From the NCBI GenBank assembly GCA_000433355.1, contig FR893173.1, positions 1-64,000 on the forward strand: a DNA stretch of 64,000 nt. The letters are read 5' to 3'. Positions 51,861-60,183 of the stretch are shown in pieces (positions within the stretch are counted from its first letter, which is position 1; each line of letters starts with the position of its first letter). Made by a program: the position numbers and the translations under genes. This DNA comes from Alistipes sp. CAG:435 (GTDB lineage Bacteria; Bacteroidota; Bacteroidia; Bacteroidales; UBA932). Under the pieces are notes generated by a model, which was given only the letters and a program-made list of their open reading frames with translations, made no database searches and was not told the DNA's origin.

Positions 51861-51992
51861 TTATGTGGTTCAAATTTCCGGCAAAATTAAGCATAAAAAT
51901 GATAATCCCAAACCTTTTTGTCTCACCTTTTTTTGCCCACTGAGCCGATTATGGGCGTCCCGACGGTTTCGAGAACCGAGTGCCTGTCTCGC

Positions 51993-52017
51993 GGTCGCTG
52001 AGCCTGTCGAAGTGACC
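51993..52017. repeat. Complete 25-bp REP between porin and aldolase genes
   Basis: GGTCGCTGAGCCTGTCGAAG with the closing TGACC is the reverse orientation of the dispersed palindromic repeat. It lies upstream of the porin gene and downstream of fba. Confidence 0.85.
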
Positions 52018-52068
52018 CACCACAGCTCCACCGTGATAAGTAAATAACTATAAATGAATATATAACAA

Positions 52069-52100
52069 ATTCCCTCCAGTCGAAATCGACCAGAGGGAAT
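52069..52100 (-). terminator. Terminator of fba
   Basis: ATTCCCTC (52069-52076) and GAGGGAAT (52093-52100) pair, and an inner GTCGA/TCGAC pair extends the stem after small mismatches. On the minus strand it follows the fba stop by about 45 bp and leads into TTTGTTATATATT. Confidence 0.65.
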
Positions 52101-52144
52101 CATATTTCTAACTTATTGTCAAGAGCTTACGCTCCACAAACAAA

Positions 52145-53146
52145 TTACTCAGCCTTACCGTTTGAACCAAGAACGTCAACGATCTTGTGCTCATAGAGCT
52201 TCTTCATCTCGTCGCGGGCTGGTCCGAGGTACTTTCTTGGGTCGAACTCACTTGGCTTCTCGGCGAAGACCTTGCGGACAGCGGCGGTCATGGCGAGACG
52301 GGAGTCAGAGTCGATGTTGATCTTGCAGACAGCGCTCTTGGCGGCCTCACGAAGCTGCTCCTCAGGGATACCTACAGCGTCAGGAAGCTTGCCACCGTAC
52401 TGGTTGATGATATCGACATATTCCTGAGGAACTGAAGATGATCCGTGGAGTACGATAGGGAATCCAGGGAGCTTCTTCTCGATCTCGTGGAGAACGTCGA
52501 AAGCGAGTGGAGGTGGAACGAGACGGCCTGTCTTAGGGTCTCTTGTGCACTGCTCCGGCTTGAACTTGTAGGCACCGTGAGAGGTACCGATGGAGATGGC
52601 GAGTGAGTCGCAGCCTGTGCGGGTAGCGAAGTCGATGACCTCCTCTGGCTTTGTGTAGTGAGACTCCTCAGCGGCAACCTCATCCTCAACGCCGGCGAGA
52701 ACGCCAAGCTCGGCCTCAACGGTGACGTCATACTTGTGAGCGTACTCAACAACCTTCTTGGTGAGGGCGATGTTCTCCTCGTAAGGAAGGGCGGAACCGT
52801 CGATCATCACTGAAGAGAATCCCATGTCAACGCAGCTCTTGCAAAGCTCGAAGCTGTCGCCGTGGTCAAGGTGAAGAACGATCTGAGGATGCTCCCAACC
52901 GAGTTCCTTGGCATACTGAACAGCGCCTTCGGCCATATAACGGAGAAGGGTCTGGTTAGCGTAGTTGCGGGCTCCCTTGGAAACCTGAAGGATAACCGGT
53001 GACTTCTCCTCGGCTGAAGCCTGGATGATAGCCTGAAGCTGCTCCATATTGTTGAAGTTGAAGGCAGGGATAGCGTAGCCACCCTTCACGGCCTTTGCGA
53101 ACATCTCTCTGGTGTTGACCAGGCCAAGATCTTTGTATGATACCAT
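52145..53146 (-). CDS. fba: Class II fructose-1,6-bisphosphate aldolase
   Basis: This 333-residue zinc-dependent aldolase interconverts fructose-1,6-bisphosphate with glyceraldehyde-3-phosphate and dihydroxyacetone phosphate in glycolysis and gluconeogenesis. The metal ligands are in LHLDHGDSFE and VLHGSSSVP, and EAELGVLAGVEDEV and SIGTSHGAYKF are class II signatures. Codon use is strongly biased, as expected for a highly expressed gene. It has its own promoter and terminator. Confidence 0.96.
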   Translation of the reverse strand: MVSYKDLGLVNTREMFAKAVKGGYAIPAFNFNNMEQLQAIIQASAEEKSPVILQVSKGARNYANQTLLRYMAEGAVQYAKELGWEHPQIVLHLDHGDSFELCKSCVDMGFSSVMIDGSALPYEENIALTKKVVEYAHKYDVTVEAELGVLAGVEDEVAAEESHYTKPEEVIDFATRTGCDSLAISIGTSHGAYKFKPEQCTRDPKTGRLVPPPLAFDVLHEIEKKLPGFPIVLHGSSSVPQEYVDIINQYGGKLPDAVGIPEEQLREAAKSAVCKINIDSDSRLAMTAAVRKVFAEKPSEFDPRKYLGPARDEMKKLYEHKIVDVLGSNGKAE

Positions 53147-53209
53147 AATTCTATGAATTTAGAAATTAATTATCCGTTTTTCCGACATTGGTTCTCTTCA
53201 AATGCCGTG

Positions 53210-53217
53210 CAAAGTTA
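53210..53217 (-). promoter_or_regulatory. -7 box for fba
   Basis: TAACTTTG on the minus strand matches TAnnTTTG and gives a leader of about 55 bases to the ATG at 53146. A TTTG occurs only 12 bp upstream, so the -33 element is not convincing. Confidence 0.6.
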
Positions 53218-53240
53218 CGCTATTTTTCACAAAAAATTTA

Positions 53241-53248
53241 TATTTTTG
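53241..53248 (+). promoter_or_regulatory. -7 box for the TSCPD gene
   Basis: TATTTTTG on the plus strand lies 28 bp before the ATG at 53277. It is back to back with the fba promoter; the region between is AT-only for long stretches. Confidence 0.55.
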
Positions 53249-53276
53249 TTTGTTTAAACGTTTAACAATTACTACA

Positions 53277-53579
53277 ATGACTATAGGTGACGATTTCAAA
53301 ATCCTGTCTGACAAAACGACCGATGGTGTCAGGCACATCACGGCGGTTCCGAGCGCGATCGTGTGCTCGGCTCAGATTGACTTTGACCTTATCGAGGGGA
53401 AGATCCACAATTTAAGGTACATCAAAGGTTGTGACGGGAACCTTCAGGCGATCGGGAGGCTTCTGGAGGGGATGGAGGCCGGCAAGGCGGTCGAGATCCT
53501 GTCGGGAGTCAATTGCCACGGACGCGGGACCTCGTGCTCAGATCAGCTGACTCGGGTGCTGCGTAAAGTTATCGGTTAG
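53277..53579 (+). CDS. Small TSCPD-domain protein with conserved cysteines
   Basis: This 100-residue protein has the motif GTSCSDQL, the TSCPD signature seen at the C-terminus of adenosylcobalamin-dependent ribonucleotide reductases and in free-standing small proteins (TIGR03905 type). Four Cys (IVCSA, KGCDG, NCHG and TSCSD) could bind a metal ion. The start at 53277 fits the promoter; an upstream frame extension is AT-rich and non-coding in character. The function of the stand-alone family is unknown; a redox or nucleotide-linked role is a guess. Confidence 0.8.
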   Translation: MTIGDDFKILSDKTTDGVRHITAVPSAIVCSAQIDFDLIEGKIHNLRYIKGCDGNLQAIGRLLEGMEAGKAVEILSGVNCHGRGTSCSDQLTRVLRKVIG

Positions 53580-53592
53580 ATTTCGGATTTAG

Positions 53593-53679
53593 GCGTCCCT
53601 GCTCCGGCGGGAATGACGGACTTACGCTTCGCGCCCTATCCGGGTGAATGTCCATCATTCCCCGCCGGAGCAGGGACGC
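53593..53679. repeat. Inverted pair of a second REP family, likely stem-loop after TSCPD gene
   Basis: The arms 53593-53616 and 53655-53679 are inverses over 24 bases with one inserted G (core CCCTGCTCCGGCGGG). The loop is 38 bases. It begins 14 bp after the TSCPD stop and could end or stabilise that transcript. This family differs from the TTCGACAGGCTCAG repeat. Confidence 0.75.
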
Positions 53680-53730
53680 GAAAACAGAGACGTGGAAAAG
53701 AGATCAAAGCAGCGGCGACAAATTAATTAT

Positions 53731-53753
53731 CGGGATTATGCATTTCAGGCTTG
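53731..53753. repeat. Solo end related to the 420-bp element
   Basis: TATGCATTTCAGGCTTG with a preceding GGGAT matches the terminal repeat of the 40908-41327 element with few differences. A partner end is not clear; GAATGCATATC at about 53792 is a possible decayed inverse. Confidence 0.5.
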
Positions 53754-53823
53754 ATAGTTATAGTAATATCAATTATTAGACGCAAGCACAGAATGCATAT
53801 CTTGGTTACAAGGCTCTATAATT

Positions 53824-53985
53824 AGAAGCTGTTTTGAATTGTTTGTTTGAAGGTTTGAGAGTGAAAAACTTCAGTCTCGACCGCTTCTTCCAAGGAAGAT
53901 AGCGGTGCTATCTGACTGAAGAAACGGGAAGAAAATGAAGATTTTTCACCTCAAAGAACATTTCAAACAATTCAAAACAGCTTCT
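53824..53985. mobile_element. 162-bp MITE-like palindromic element, copy 2
   Basis: This is the reverse complement of the 30609-30770 element with two substitutions (near 53875 and 53927). The ends are AGAAGCTGTTTTGAATTG and its inverse, and the centre GATAGCGGTGCTATC is self-complementary. It lies in the intergenic gap downstream of the double-thioredoxin gene. Confidence 0.85.
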
Positions 53986-54152
53986 TAGTTGGAGCCAGAT
54001 ATTTTCCGTGAACTTGCGGCAGTCCCGGCGGAAATTCATAAATCGCTATGTATCAATGAGTGGAGCGCCACTTATTGACATTTATTGTTTTAGAATATCC
54101 TGACAGTCATTTTTAGAGGGTAGGATTCACGAATATATTCATTATAAATCCG

Positions 54153-55832
54153 TTACAGATTAGGGGAACCTTTGTCTTGAATGAAGGAGAGATAGCGGCG
54201 GAGGATGATGCCGTGACGGCCTACCTGAAGGATCAATGGCATTGAGGAGAGGTCGAAAGTGTCGAGGAGGGACTTGGCGAGGGCGGGATTGGTGACCATA
54301 ATCTCATCTACGTTCACGTCCAGGGTTCTCAGGCCAAGGGAGTCGGCGGCGGAGAGTTCGGCCTTGCAGACCGGGCAGCCTTCGGTGTGGAAGACTATGT
54401 AGCCGCCTTTTCTGCGCAGGCGGTTCCATTTCCTCGTCCAGTCACGGAGGAAAAGGGCGTTGGCATCATTCCGAGGTTGGATTAAGGTATGGTCACCGTG
54501 TGCCTTATCGCTTACGTCGACCTGTTCCAGAGAACGATCGGACGCTTGGTTACGGTTGTTAACTTCATCCTGTTCCTGAATACGGTCCGGCCAGACGGTG
54601 GGGTTTGACTGAGATTCAGCCGAAGAACTCTTGGAAATGAGGTCCTTTGCCTTCGGGAGTTTCGAGCCGACGGGGGTGCGGGAAAGGAGGTCTTTCATCA
54701 TACGGGCAAGGCCTACGACCTTGAGGGTGTCGTCTTGCGTGTTCCAGATTCCGGGACGGGAGAGGATATATTCATTGATGAAAGGGAGGGCGCCTTCCTT
54801 GCTGAATTCATCGCGGCGAGAGGTAAGCCAGTAGAGAAGATCGCCTTCGAGGTGCTTGAAGAATATGGTGTCGCCTTGGGCTAAGGTGCGGTCTTCCAGA
54901 GTTTTGGCGATGGAGAGGATACGATCCGCAGACGGACGCTCCGACAAGGGCACCGACCGGGCGGAATCCTCATACGACATGAAGAGCTTGTCCATCAAGA
55001 CGGCGGAGGCGGAGCCGCCATATTCATAATCCTCGCGGGAGAGGACTATGCCTAGAAGCCGGTCCAGGGCGCCGGTGTCCATTCCCCTGCCTATTATGGT
55101 GCCTGAACGATCCACAAGAAACATCCGGGGGGTCTGCAGTACACCGTATTTCATCTGGTAGTCGGACTTGATCTCGGGATCCCAAAGATGGATGACCCTC
55201 GTCTGACTGGCCCTGACAGTGAATTTGGTCTCGCGCCATTCCTTCCAACTCTCCGCCGACACACCGGTGTAGACGGCATAGACATCTATCGGCCAGTTCT
55301 TCGAATTAAGCTTGGAACGCAGCATGACCGTCTCCAGCCTGCACTTGGCGCAATCCGTGTCGTAGAAGAAAAGCACACGGTAGCGGCTCGACGGCCCGCC
55401 GATCTCAACAACCTCTCCATCAGGAGTTTCCAATTTGGCTGGAGGTGCCTTCATCCCCAAAAGCGACTGACGGTTGAAGTCGGCGAAGATCTTGGCCTCC
55501 AGAAGCACGTCGTCCCCTCCCATGTCGATCAAACCCGGGGCGAACCAGGTGTCCGTCAAGTGGATGGCCACGGCCTCGTCGCCCATCACCGGGGACATCA
55601 GATAGTGGTCGTAGATCTTCAGGGCGATGTGCTGGCGCAGAAGCGAATCCTTGGCCGAATCAATCAGAAGGTCGCATTCACGGGACTTGACATCAACATT
55701 CTCTGGCTCAAGGATTTGAAAATATTTATCCAACCGCTTGTCAAGCTCCGCCAGACGGGTTGAATCAACCTGCGCAAAGCAGCGAAACGGCAGCAAAAGC
55801 CAAAGAATGAATATGACCGCGCGGCGACTCAT
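54153..55832 (-). CDS. Exported protein with two thioredoxin-like domains
   Basis: This 559-residue protein has a signal peptide (cleavage near RCFAQ). A helical N-terminal part (about 25-125, as in DUF5106 proteins) leads to a first thioredoxin-like domain with DTDCAKC (Cys161, Cys164) and later TPRMFLVD with the cis-Pro. After a helical spacer and a polar, probably disordered linker (about 395-450) comes a second thioredoxin-like domain with GCPVC (Cys486, Cys489) and SSMPLILQV. It likely handles disulfides or senses redox state in the periplasm. Its ATG overlaps the coaD stop by 4 bp. Confidence 0.75.
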   Translation of the reverse strand: MSRRAVIFILWLLLPFRCFAQVDSTRLAELDKRLDKYFQILEPENVDVKSRECDLLIDSAKDSLLRQHIALKIYDHYLMSPVMGDEAVAIHLTDTWFAPGLIDMGGDDVLLEAKIFADFNRQSLLGMKAPPAKLETPDGEVVEIGGPSSRYRVLFFYDTDCAKCRLETVMLRSKLNSKNWPIDVYAVYTGVSAESWKEWRETKFTVRASQTRVIHLWDPEIKSDYQMKYGVLQTPRMFLVDRSGTIIGRGMDTGALDRLLGIVLSREDYEYGGSASAVLMDKLFMSYEDSARSVPLSERPSADRILSIAKTLEDRTLAQGDTIFFKHLEGDLLYWLTSRRDEFSKEGALPFINEYILSRPGIWNTQDDTLKVVGLARMMKDLLSRTPVGSKLPKAKDLISKSSSAESQSNPTVWPDRIQEQDEVNNRNQASDRSLEQVDVSDKAHGDHTLIQPRNDANALFLRDWTRKWNRLRRKGGYIVFHTEGCPVCKAELSAADSLGLRTLDVNVDEIMVTNPALAKSLLDTFDLSSMPLILQVGRHGIILRRYLSFIQDKGSPNL

Positions 55833-56299
55833 CTGACCTCCGGCAACAAAACCCCTTCAGGGATAAACTGCGACAGATCGCCGTGATGGCGCACCACATC
55901 CCTCACAGCCGAAGACGATATATGTGAATATTCCTGAGCGGTAGGGATGATGATGGTGTCCACCTCCGGAGCCAGATGACGGTTCGCGTCAGCGATCGCC
56001 TGCTCGTTGTCGAAGTCTGTCATATTCCTGACTCCCCTGACAATGTGGCGGACTCCGAGCTCACGGCAGATGTCGATGGTAAGTCCCTCATAGTGAATGA
56101 TCCGGACCCCTTCCATTCCACGGGTCGCCTGACGGATGATGTCCTCGCGCTGCTCCATCGAAAAGAAGCCACGCTTGTCCTGATTGATTCCCACGGCCAC
56201 TATGACCTCATCGAAGATGGTCAAGGCCCTTGTCAGGATATTCAGATGGCCTGACGTGAACGGGTCGAAGGACCCCGGGAACAATGCTATGCGATTCAT
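55829..56299 (-). CDS. coaD: Phosphopantetheine adenylyltransferase
   Basis: This 156-residue enzyme catalyses the penultimate step of coenzyme A synthesis, joining ATP and 4'-phosphopantetheine to give dephospho-CoA. The nucleotidyltransferase motif is FPGSFDPFTSGHLNI with His18, RGVRNMTDFDNEQAIADANR is the pantetheine-binding stretch, and ISSSAVRD is the C-terminal ATP motif. The start at 56299 fits the family; an upstream ATG adds nine residues. The ATGA overlap with the following thioredoxin-like gene indicates coupling. Confidence 0.96.
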   Translation of the reverse strand: MNRIALFPGSFDPFTSGHLNILTRALTIFDEVIVAVGINQDKRGFFSMEQREDIIRQATRGMEGVRIIHYEGLTIDICRELGVRHIVRGVRNMTDFDNEQAIADANRHLAPEVDTIIIPTAQEYSHISSSAVRDVVRHHGDLSQFIPEGVLLPEVR

Positions 56300-56335
56300 T
56301 ATAAATTCTTTGAATATGATGGCCAAAAAGCCGGA

Positions 56336-57004
56336 TTACAGTTGCCAGTTTATCGGAGTCTTGCCCTCACTGGCAAGGATCTCGTTCGTCCTGGAGAAAT
56401 GGCGGCACCCGAAAAAGGCTCCGCATGCCAAAGGAGACGGATGCGCCGCCTCCAGCACATAGTGCCGTGAGGTGTCGATGAGTTCCTTCTTGCTTCTGGC
56501 GTAATTGCCCCACAGGAGGAATACGACTCCGTTGCAATTATCAGAGATATAACGGATAACGGCATCGGTAAACTGCTGCCAGCCTATTCCGCTGTGCGAA
56601 GCCGCCTCACCCGAACGTACAGTCAGGATCGAGTTCAGAAGAAGTACCCCTTGACGCGCCCAGTTCTCAAGGTTCGGACGGCCGCTCATCCTGATCCCGA
56701 GGTCATCCTCAATCTCCTTGAATATGTTCTTGAGGGACGGCGGAGCGGGTACGTTGTCCGGCACCGAGAAGCTCAGCCCCATCGCCTGGCCGTAGCCGTG
56801 GTAGGGATCCTGCCCCAGAATCACGACCTTGACCTGATCGACAGGAGTCAGCTCGAATGCCTTGAATATCTCCGGTCCCGGAGGAAAGATCACCTTTCCA
56901 TGTGCCTTCTCACCGTGCAGATAACGCGCAAGCGCGGCAAAGTAAGGTTTCTCGAACTCACCTTGCAGCGCTTTTTTCCAACTTTGTTCTATCCTTACGT
57001 CCAT
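56336..57004 (-). CDS. ung: Uracil-DNA glycosylase (family 1)
   Basis: This 222-residue enzyme removes uracil from DNA as the first step of base excision repair. The water-activating motif GQDPYHGYGQAMGLSFSVP (Asp66) and the DNA-intercalation loop AAHPSPL are both present, and the length is typical. It is 36 bp before coaD and 20 bp after lon on the same strand, so the genes may form one transcript. Confidence 0.97.
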   Translation of the reverse strand: MDVRIEQSWKKALQGEFEKPYFAALARYLHGEKAHGKVIFPPGPEIFKAFELTPVDQVKVVILGQDPYHGYGQAMGLSFSVPDNVPAPPSLKNIFKEIEDDLGIRMSGRPNLENWARQGVLLLNSILTVRSGEAASHSGIGWQQFTDAVIRYISDNCNGVVFLLWGNYARSKKELIDTSRHYVLEAAHPSPLACGAFFGCRHFSRTNEILASEGKTPINWQL

Positions 57005-57024
57005 AACGACCGCTAAGATAGAAA

Positions 57025-59445
57025 TTAATCTTTGAATATGTACGAAATCACGTCGTCAATGTTCTTGACATAGTGGAACGACAGGCCTTCGACATAAATC
57101 GGCTTGATGTCCTCGACATCCTTGCGGTTGTCCTCGGAGATCACGATCTCGGTGACTCCGGCCCTCTTCGCCGCTAGGATCTTCTCCTTGATGCCGCCGA
57201 CCGGAAGCACACGGCCTCTGAGCGTCATCTCGCCGGTCATCGCGATTCCAGCCTTCACGGCCTCGCCACGCAGGGCGGAAACCATTGAGCTGACCATAGT
57301 TATACCGGCTGACGGACCGTCCTTAGGCACAGCGCCCTCAGGTACGTGGACGTGGATGTCCTTCGCCCCGAATTCCTCGGATGTCATTTTGGCAAGCTGA
57401 GGATGGGCCTTGATGTACTGGTAGGCAATCGTGGCGGACTCCTTCATCACATCGCCCAGGTTACCGGTCATCGTCATCACGCCCTTGCCGCCGCTCACCG
57501 AACTCTCCACGAACAGGATCTCGCCTCCCATCTGCGTCCAGGCCAAGCCTGTGACGACTCCAGGAGCCTCATTGCCTTTCTGAAGGTCATGGAAATTGGT
57601 CGGCAGTCCGAGATATTCCTTAAGGTGCTCCTTCTTGATGACAGTCGGATAACTCTCGCCGAGAGCGATCTTCTTGGCCGTCACACGGGCGATCTTGGCT
57701 ATCTGCTTCTCAAGGCCACGAACACCGGACTCGTGGGTATATTCATCGATGATCTTCTCCAGCGCGGCCTTGTCGATGCGGAGTTCCTTCTTGCCTATTC
57801 CGTGCTCTTCCAGCTGCTTAGGCACAAGGTAACGTTTCGCGATCTCCATCTTTTCCTCGGCCAGGTAGCCTGTGACGTTGATCAGCTCCATCCTGTCAAG
57901 CAGGGCTGACTGGATCGTGGAGATGTTGTTCGCCGTGGTGATGAACAGGACATTGGACAGGTCGTAGTCGATGTCCAGATAGTTGTCGTGAAACTCCACG
58001 TTCTGTTCCGGGTCAAGCACTTCCAGAAGAGCGGACGACGGGTCACCTTTGTAGTCGTTGCCGACCTTGTCGATCTCATCCAGAACGATTACCGGGTTGG
58101 ATGTGCCGGCCTTGTCGATTCCGTTAAGGATACGTCCCGGAAGGGCACCGACATAGGTTTTCCTGTGACCACGCAGCTCCGCCTCGTCGTGCATACCACC
58201 GAGGGCGATCCTGACATATTTCCTGCCCAGAGCCTTTGCTATGGATTTGCCGAGGCTGGTCTTACCGACTCCCGGAGGCCCGTAGAGGCACAGGATCGGG
58301 GACTTCATATTCCCTTTCAGCTTGAGGACGGCAAGATATTCAATGATCCTTTCCTTCACTGTGTCAAGGCCGTAGTGGTCGCTGTCCAGGACCTTCTGGG
58401 CGTGCTTCAGGTCGAGGTTGTCCTTTGACATCTCGCCCCAAGGCAGATCGAGCAGGAACTCGATGTAGTTGTACTGGATGCTGTAGTCCGGAGAGGATGG
58501 ATTGTACTTCTCAAGCTTGGCAAGCTCCTTCTCGAACTGCTTTCCGACCGCCTCCGGCCACTTCTTCGTCTTGGCCTTGGCGCGGAACTTCTCGAACTCT
58601 TCCTCCTCGTCCATTCCAAGCTCCTCCTGGATGGTACGGAGCTGATTGTTAAGGTAATATTCCCTCTGCTGCTGGTCGATGTCGCTCTTGACCTTCTGGT
58701 TGATCTCCTGCTTGATCTTCAACAGCTGGATCTGGGTGTCAAGCACTTGCAGAAGCTTCATAGCCCTGACGGTGATGTCGTCGATCCCGAGCAGCTGGAC
58801 CTTCTCCATGAAGTTCTCGATCTCGACCGTGGTGGCGATGAAGTTCACGAGGAAAGCGTAGTTGTCGATGGATTTGAGCGCGCCTACCGCCTCCTTCGGA
58901 GCGAAAGACGAGGACTTTATGATGACCGCGGCCTTCTCCTTCAGGGACTCGGCGATCATCTTGGTGCTGTTGTCGTTCTCCGGGATGATGTCCTCTATGT
59001 ACTTGACCCTGGCGGTGATATACGGTTCGTAAGACAGAACTCCGTCCATACGTAAGCGCTTGATTCCCTGAATGATGGCCGTGATCGTGCCGTCAGGCAT
59101 CTCAAGGACTTTCATGACACGGCTCACTGTACCATATTCATAAAGATCCTTTTCGGTAGGGTCCTCCACTGTGACATCCACCTGCGGGACGGCTCCGATG
59201 AAAGAGTCACGCTTTTCCGCCTCCTTGATCAAAGTGATTGACTTCTGGCGTCCTATGGTGACAGGATAGACCATTCCTGGGAACAGCACCGCGTTCCTCA
59301 AAGCCAGAATGGGCAAAGTGTCAGGAAGGTCACCAGACTCGACCTTCATTTGCTCTTCTCCCTGCATCACAGGGATTATGTTCACTTCCGCGGTCCCCGC
59401 CGGGAAGAAAATGTCCTTATTGTTCTCTGTGTTCATAATGTTCAT
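57025..59445 (-). CDS. lon: ATP-dependent protease La (Lon)
   Basis: This 806-residue protein has an N-terminal substrate-recognition LON domain (about 40-235), a coiled-coil, an AAA+ module with Walker [14 protein letters not shown] and Walker [12 protein letters not shown], and a C-terminal Ser-Lys protease domain with PKDGPSAG (Ser712) and Lys755 in [11 protein letters not shown]. It degrades misfolded and regulatory proteins in the cytosol. An in-frame ATG three codons downstream is an alternative start. A palindrome in the leader may be its heat-shock or repressor site. Confidence 0.97.
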   Translation of the reverse strand: MNIMNTENNKDIFFPAGTAEVNIIPVMQGEEQMKVESGDLPDTLPILALRNAVLFPGMVYPVTIGRQKSITLIKEAEKRDSFIGAVPQVDVTVEDPTEKDLYEYGTVSRVMKVLEMPDGTITAIIQGIKRLRMDGVLSYEPYITARVKYIEDIIPENDNSTKMIAESLKEKAAVIIKSSSFAPKEAVGALKSIDNYAFLVNFIATTVEIENFMEKVQLLGIDDITVRAMKLLQVLDTQIQLLKIKQEINQKVKSDIDQQQREYYLNNQLRTIQEELGMDEEEEFEKFRAKAKTKKWPEAVGKQFEKELAKLEKYNPSSPDYSIQYNYIEFLLDLPWGEMSKDNLDLKHAQKVLDSDHYGLDTVKERIIEYLAVLKLKGNMKSPILCLYGPPGVGKTSLGKSIAKALGRKYVRIALGGMHDEAELRGHRKTYVGALPGRILNGIDKAGTSNPVIVLDEIDKVGNDYKGDPSSALLEVLDPEQNVEFHDNYLDIDYDLSNVLFITTANNISTIQSALLDRMELINVTGYLAEEKMEIAKRYLVPKQLEEHGIGKKELRIDKAALEKIIDEYTHESGVRGLEKQIAKIARVTAKKIALGESYPTVIKKEHLKEYLGLPTNFHDLQKGNEAPGVVTGLAWTQMGGEILFVESSVSGGKGVMTMTGNLGDVMKESATIAYQYIKAHPQLAKMTSEEFGAKDIHVHVPEGAVPKDGPSAGITMVSSMVSALRGEAVKAGIAMTGEMTLRGRVLPVGGIKEKILAAKRAGVTEIVISEDNRKDVEDIKPIYVEGLSFHYVKNIDDVISYIFKD

Positions 59446-59460
59446 CTAAAAACGTCACGG

Positions 59461-59490
59461 ATTTCCTCTGACATTTTGTCAGAAATCCGG
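59461..59490 (-). promoter_or_regulatory. Palindrome immediately upstream of lon
   Basis: TCTGACA-TTT-TGTCAGA (59467-59483) is perfect, and outer GGATT/AATCC arms extend the symmetry. It lies 22 bp before the lon ATG at 59445. As DNA it looks like a dimer-binding operator; as RNA it is a stem next to the start codon. Confidence 0.55.
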
Positions 59491-59564
59491 AAGTCCAAGA
59501 CGCATTTTGGAATATGGTCAATCACCGTGCCAAAAAAATATGGATAATAATTTATGTATCTGAT

Positions 59565-59595
59565 TTTGAATATTAAAAAAATAAGTCTATTTTTG
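59565..59595 (+). promoter_or_regulatory. Promoter of the HU gene
   Basis: TTTG (59565-59568) and TATTTTTG (59588-59595) are spaced by 19 bp, an excellent match to the Bacteroidota consensus. The leader to the ATG at 59654 is about 52 bases. Confidence 0.8.
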
Positions 59596-59653
59596 CATCC
59601 TCAAACGAACTTTGGGGATTATTATGGTAAATCAAATAAATAATTTATAGATT

Positions 59654-59935
59654 ATGACAAAGGCAGAAATCGTGAATGAGGTTGCAAAGTCAACCGGAAT
59701 CGAGAAAATCGCAGTTCAGTCCGTTATCGAGGCTTTCATGGACACCGTAAAGGGTTCCATCATCAGGAAAGAGCCTGTGTACCTCCGCGGATTCGGCAGC
59801 TTCATTGTTAAGCACAGAGCGAAGAAGGCAGCCAGAAACATCACCAAGAAGACAACTATGACCATCCCTGCACACGACATCCCGGCCTTCAAGCCAGCGA
59901 AGATCTTCGTGAACGCAGTCAAGGAGGAAAAATAA
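59654..59935 (+). CDS. HU-family DNA-binding protein
   Basis: This 93-residue nucleoid protein of the HU/IHF fold has the N-terminal helices MTKAEIVNEVAKSTGIEKIAVQSVIEAF and the beta-arm region LRGFGSFIVKHRAKKAARNITKKTTMTIPAHDIPAFKPAK, where the conserved Pro at the arm tip intercalates into DNA. It bends and compacts DNA. It has strong codon bias and a strong promoter. It is cotranscribed with the 29-residue basic protein that follows by 19 bp. Confidence 0.93.
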   Translation: MTKAEIVNEVAKSTGIEKIAVQSVIEAFMDTVKGSIIRKEPVYLRGFGSFIVKHRAKKAARNITKKTTMTIPAHDIPAFKPAKIFVNAVKEEK

Positions 59936-59954
59936 TTTTTAAACTTCTTTTATT

Positions 59955-60044
59955 ATGCCAAGCGGAAAAAAGAGAAAGAGACATAAGATGTCGACGCACA
60001 AGCGTAAAAAACGCTTGCGCAAGAACAGACACAAGAAGAAGTAA
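59955..60044 (+). CDS. 29-residue very basic protein (AURKAIP1/COX24-like, ribosome-associated)
   Basis: The ATG at 59955 opens a 29-codon gene ending at TAA 60042-60044. Nearly all residues are Lys, Arg or His (opening MPSGKKRKRHKM, closing RKNRHKKK). This composition and the KRKRHKM-x-HKRKKRLRK pattern match the tiny Bacteroidota proteins annotated as AURKAIP1/COX24-domain, which are related to mitochondrial mS38 and thought to bind ribosomal RNA. It sits between HU and a terminator, so it belongs to the HU transcript. The annotation is from memory of the family; binding to the ribosome is inferred. Confidence 0.8.
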   Translation: MPSGKKRKRHKMSTHKRKKRLRKNRHKKK

Positions 60045-60083
60045 TACGCTTCTGTGCCTGCCATTTTAGCAGTCTGCTAGAAG

Positions 60084-60121
60084 AAAAAGGCTGACCGGAA
60101 GTGCCGGACAGCCTTTTTTAT
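60084..60121 (+). terminator. Terminator of the HU operon
   Basis: GGCTG-A-CCGG (60089-60098) and CCGG-A-CAGCC (60104-60113) form a GC-rich stem with one mismatch and a 5-base loop, preceded by A5 and followed by T6. This is a standard rho-independent terminator. Confidence 0.85.
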
Positions 60122-60183
60122 TATCGTTAAAGAAATAAGTCGGCAAGACGCCGGATTATTTTTGTCACCATTGTTATTTCCTT

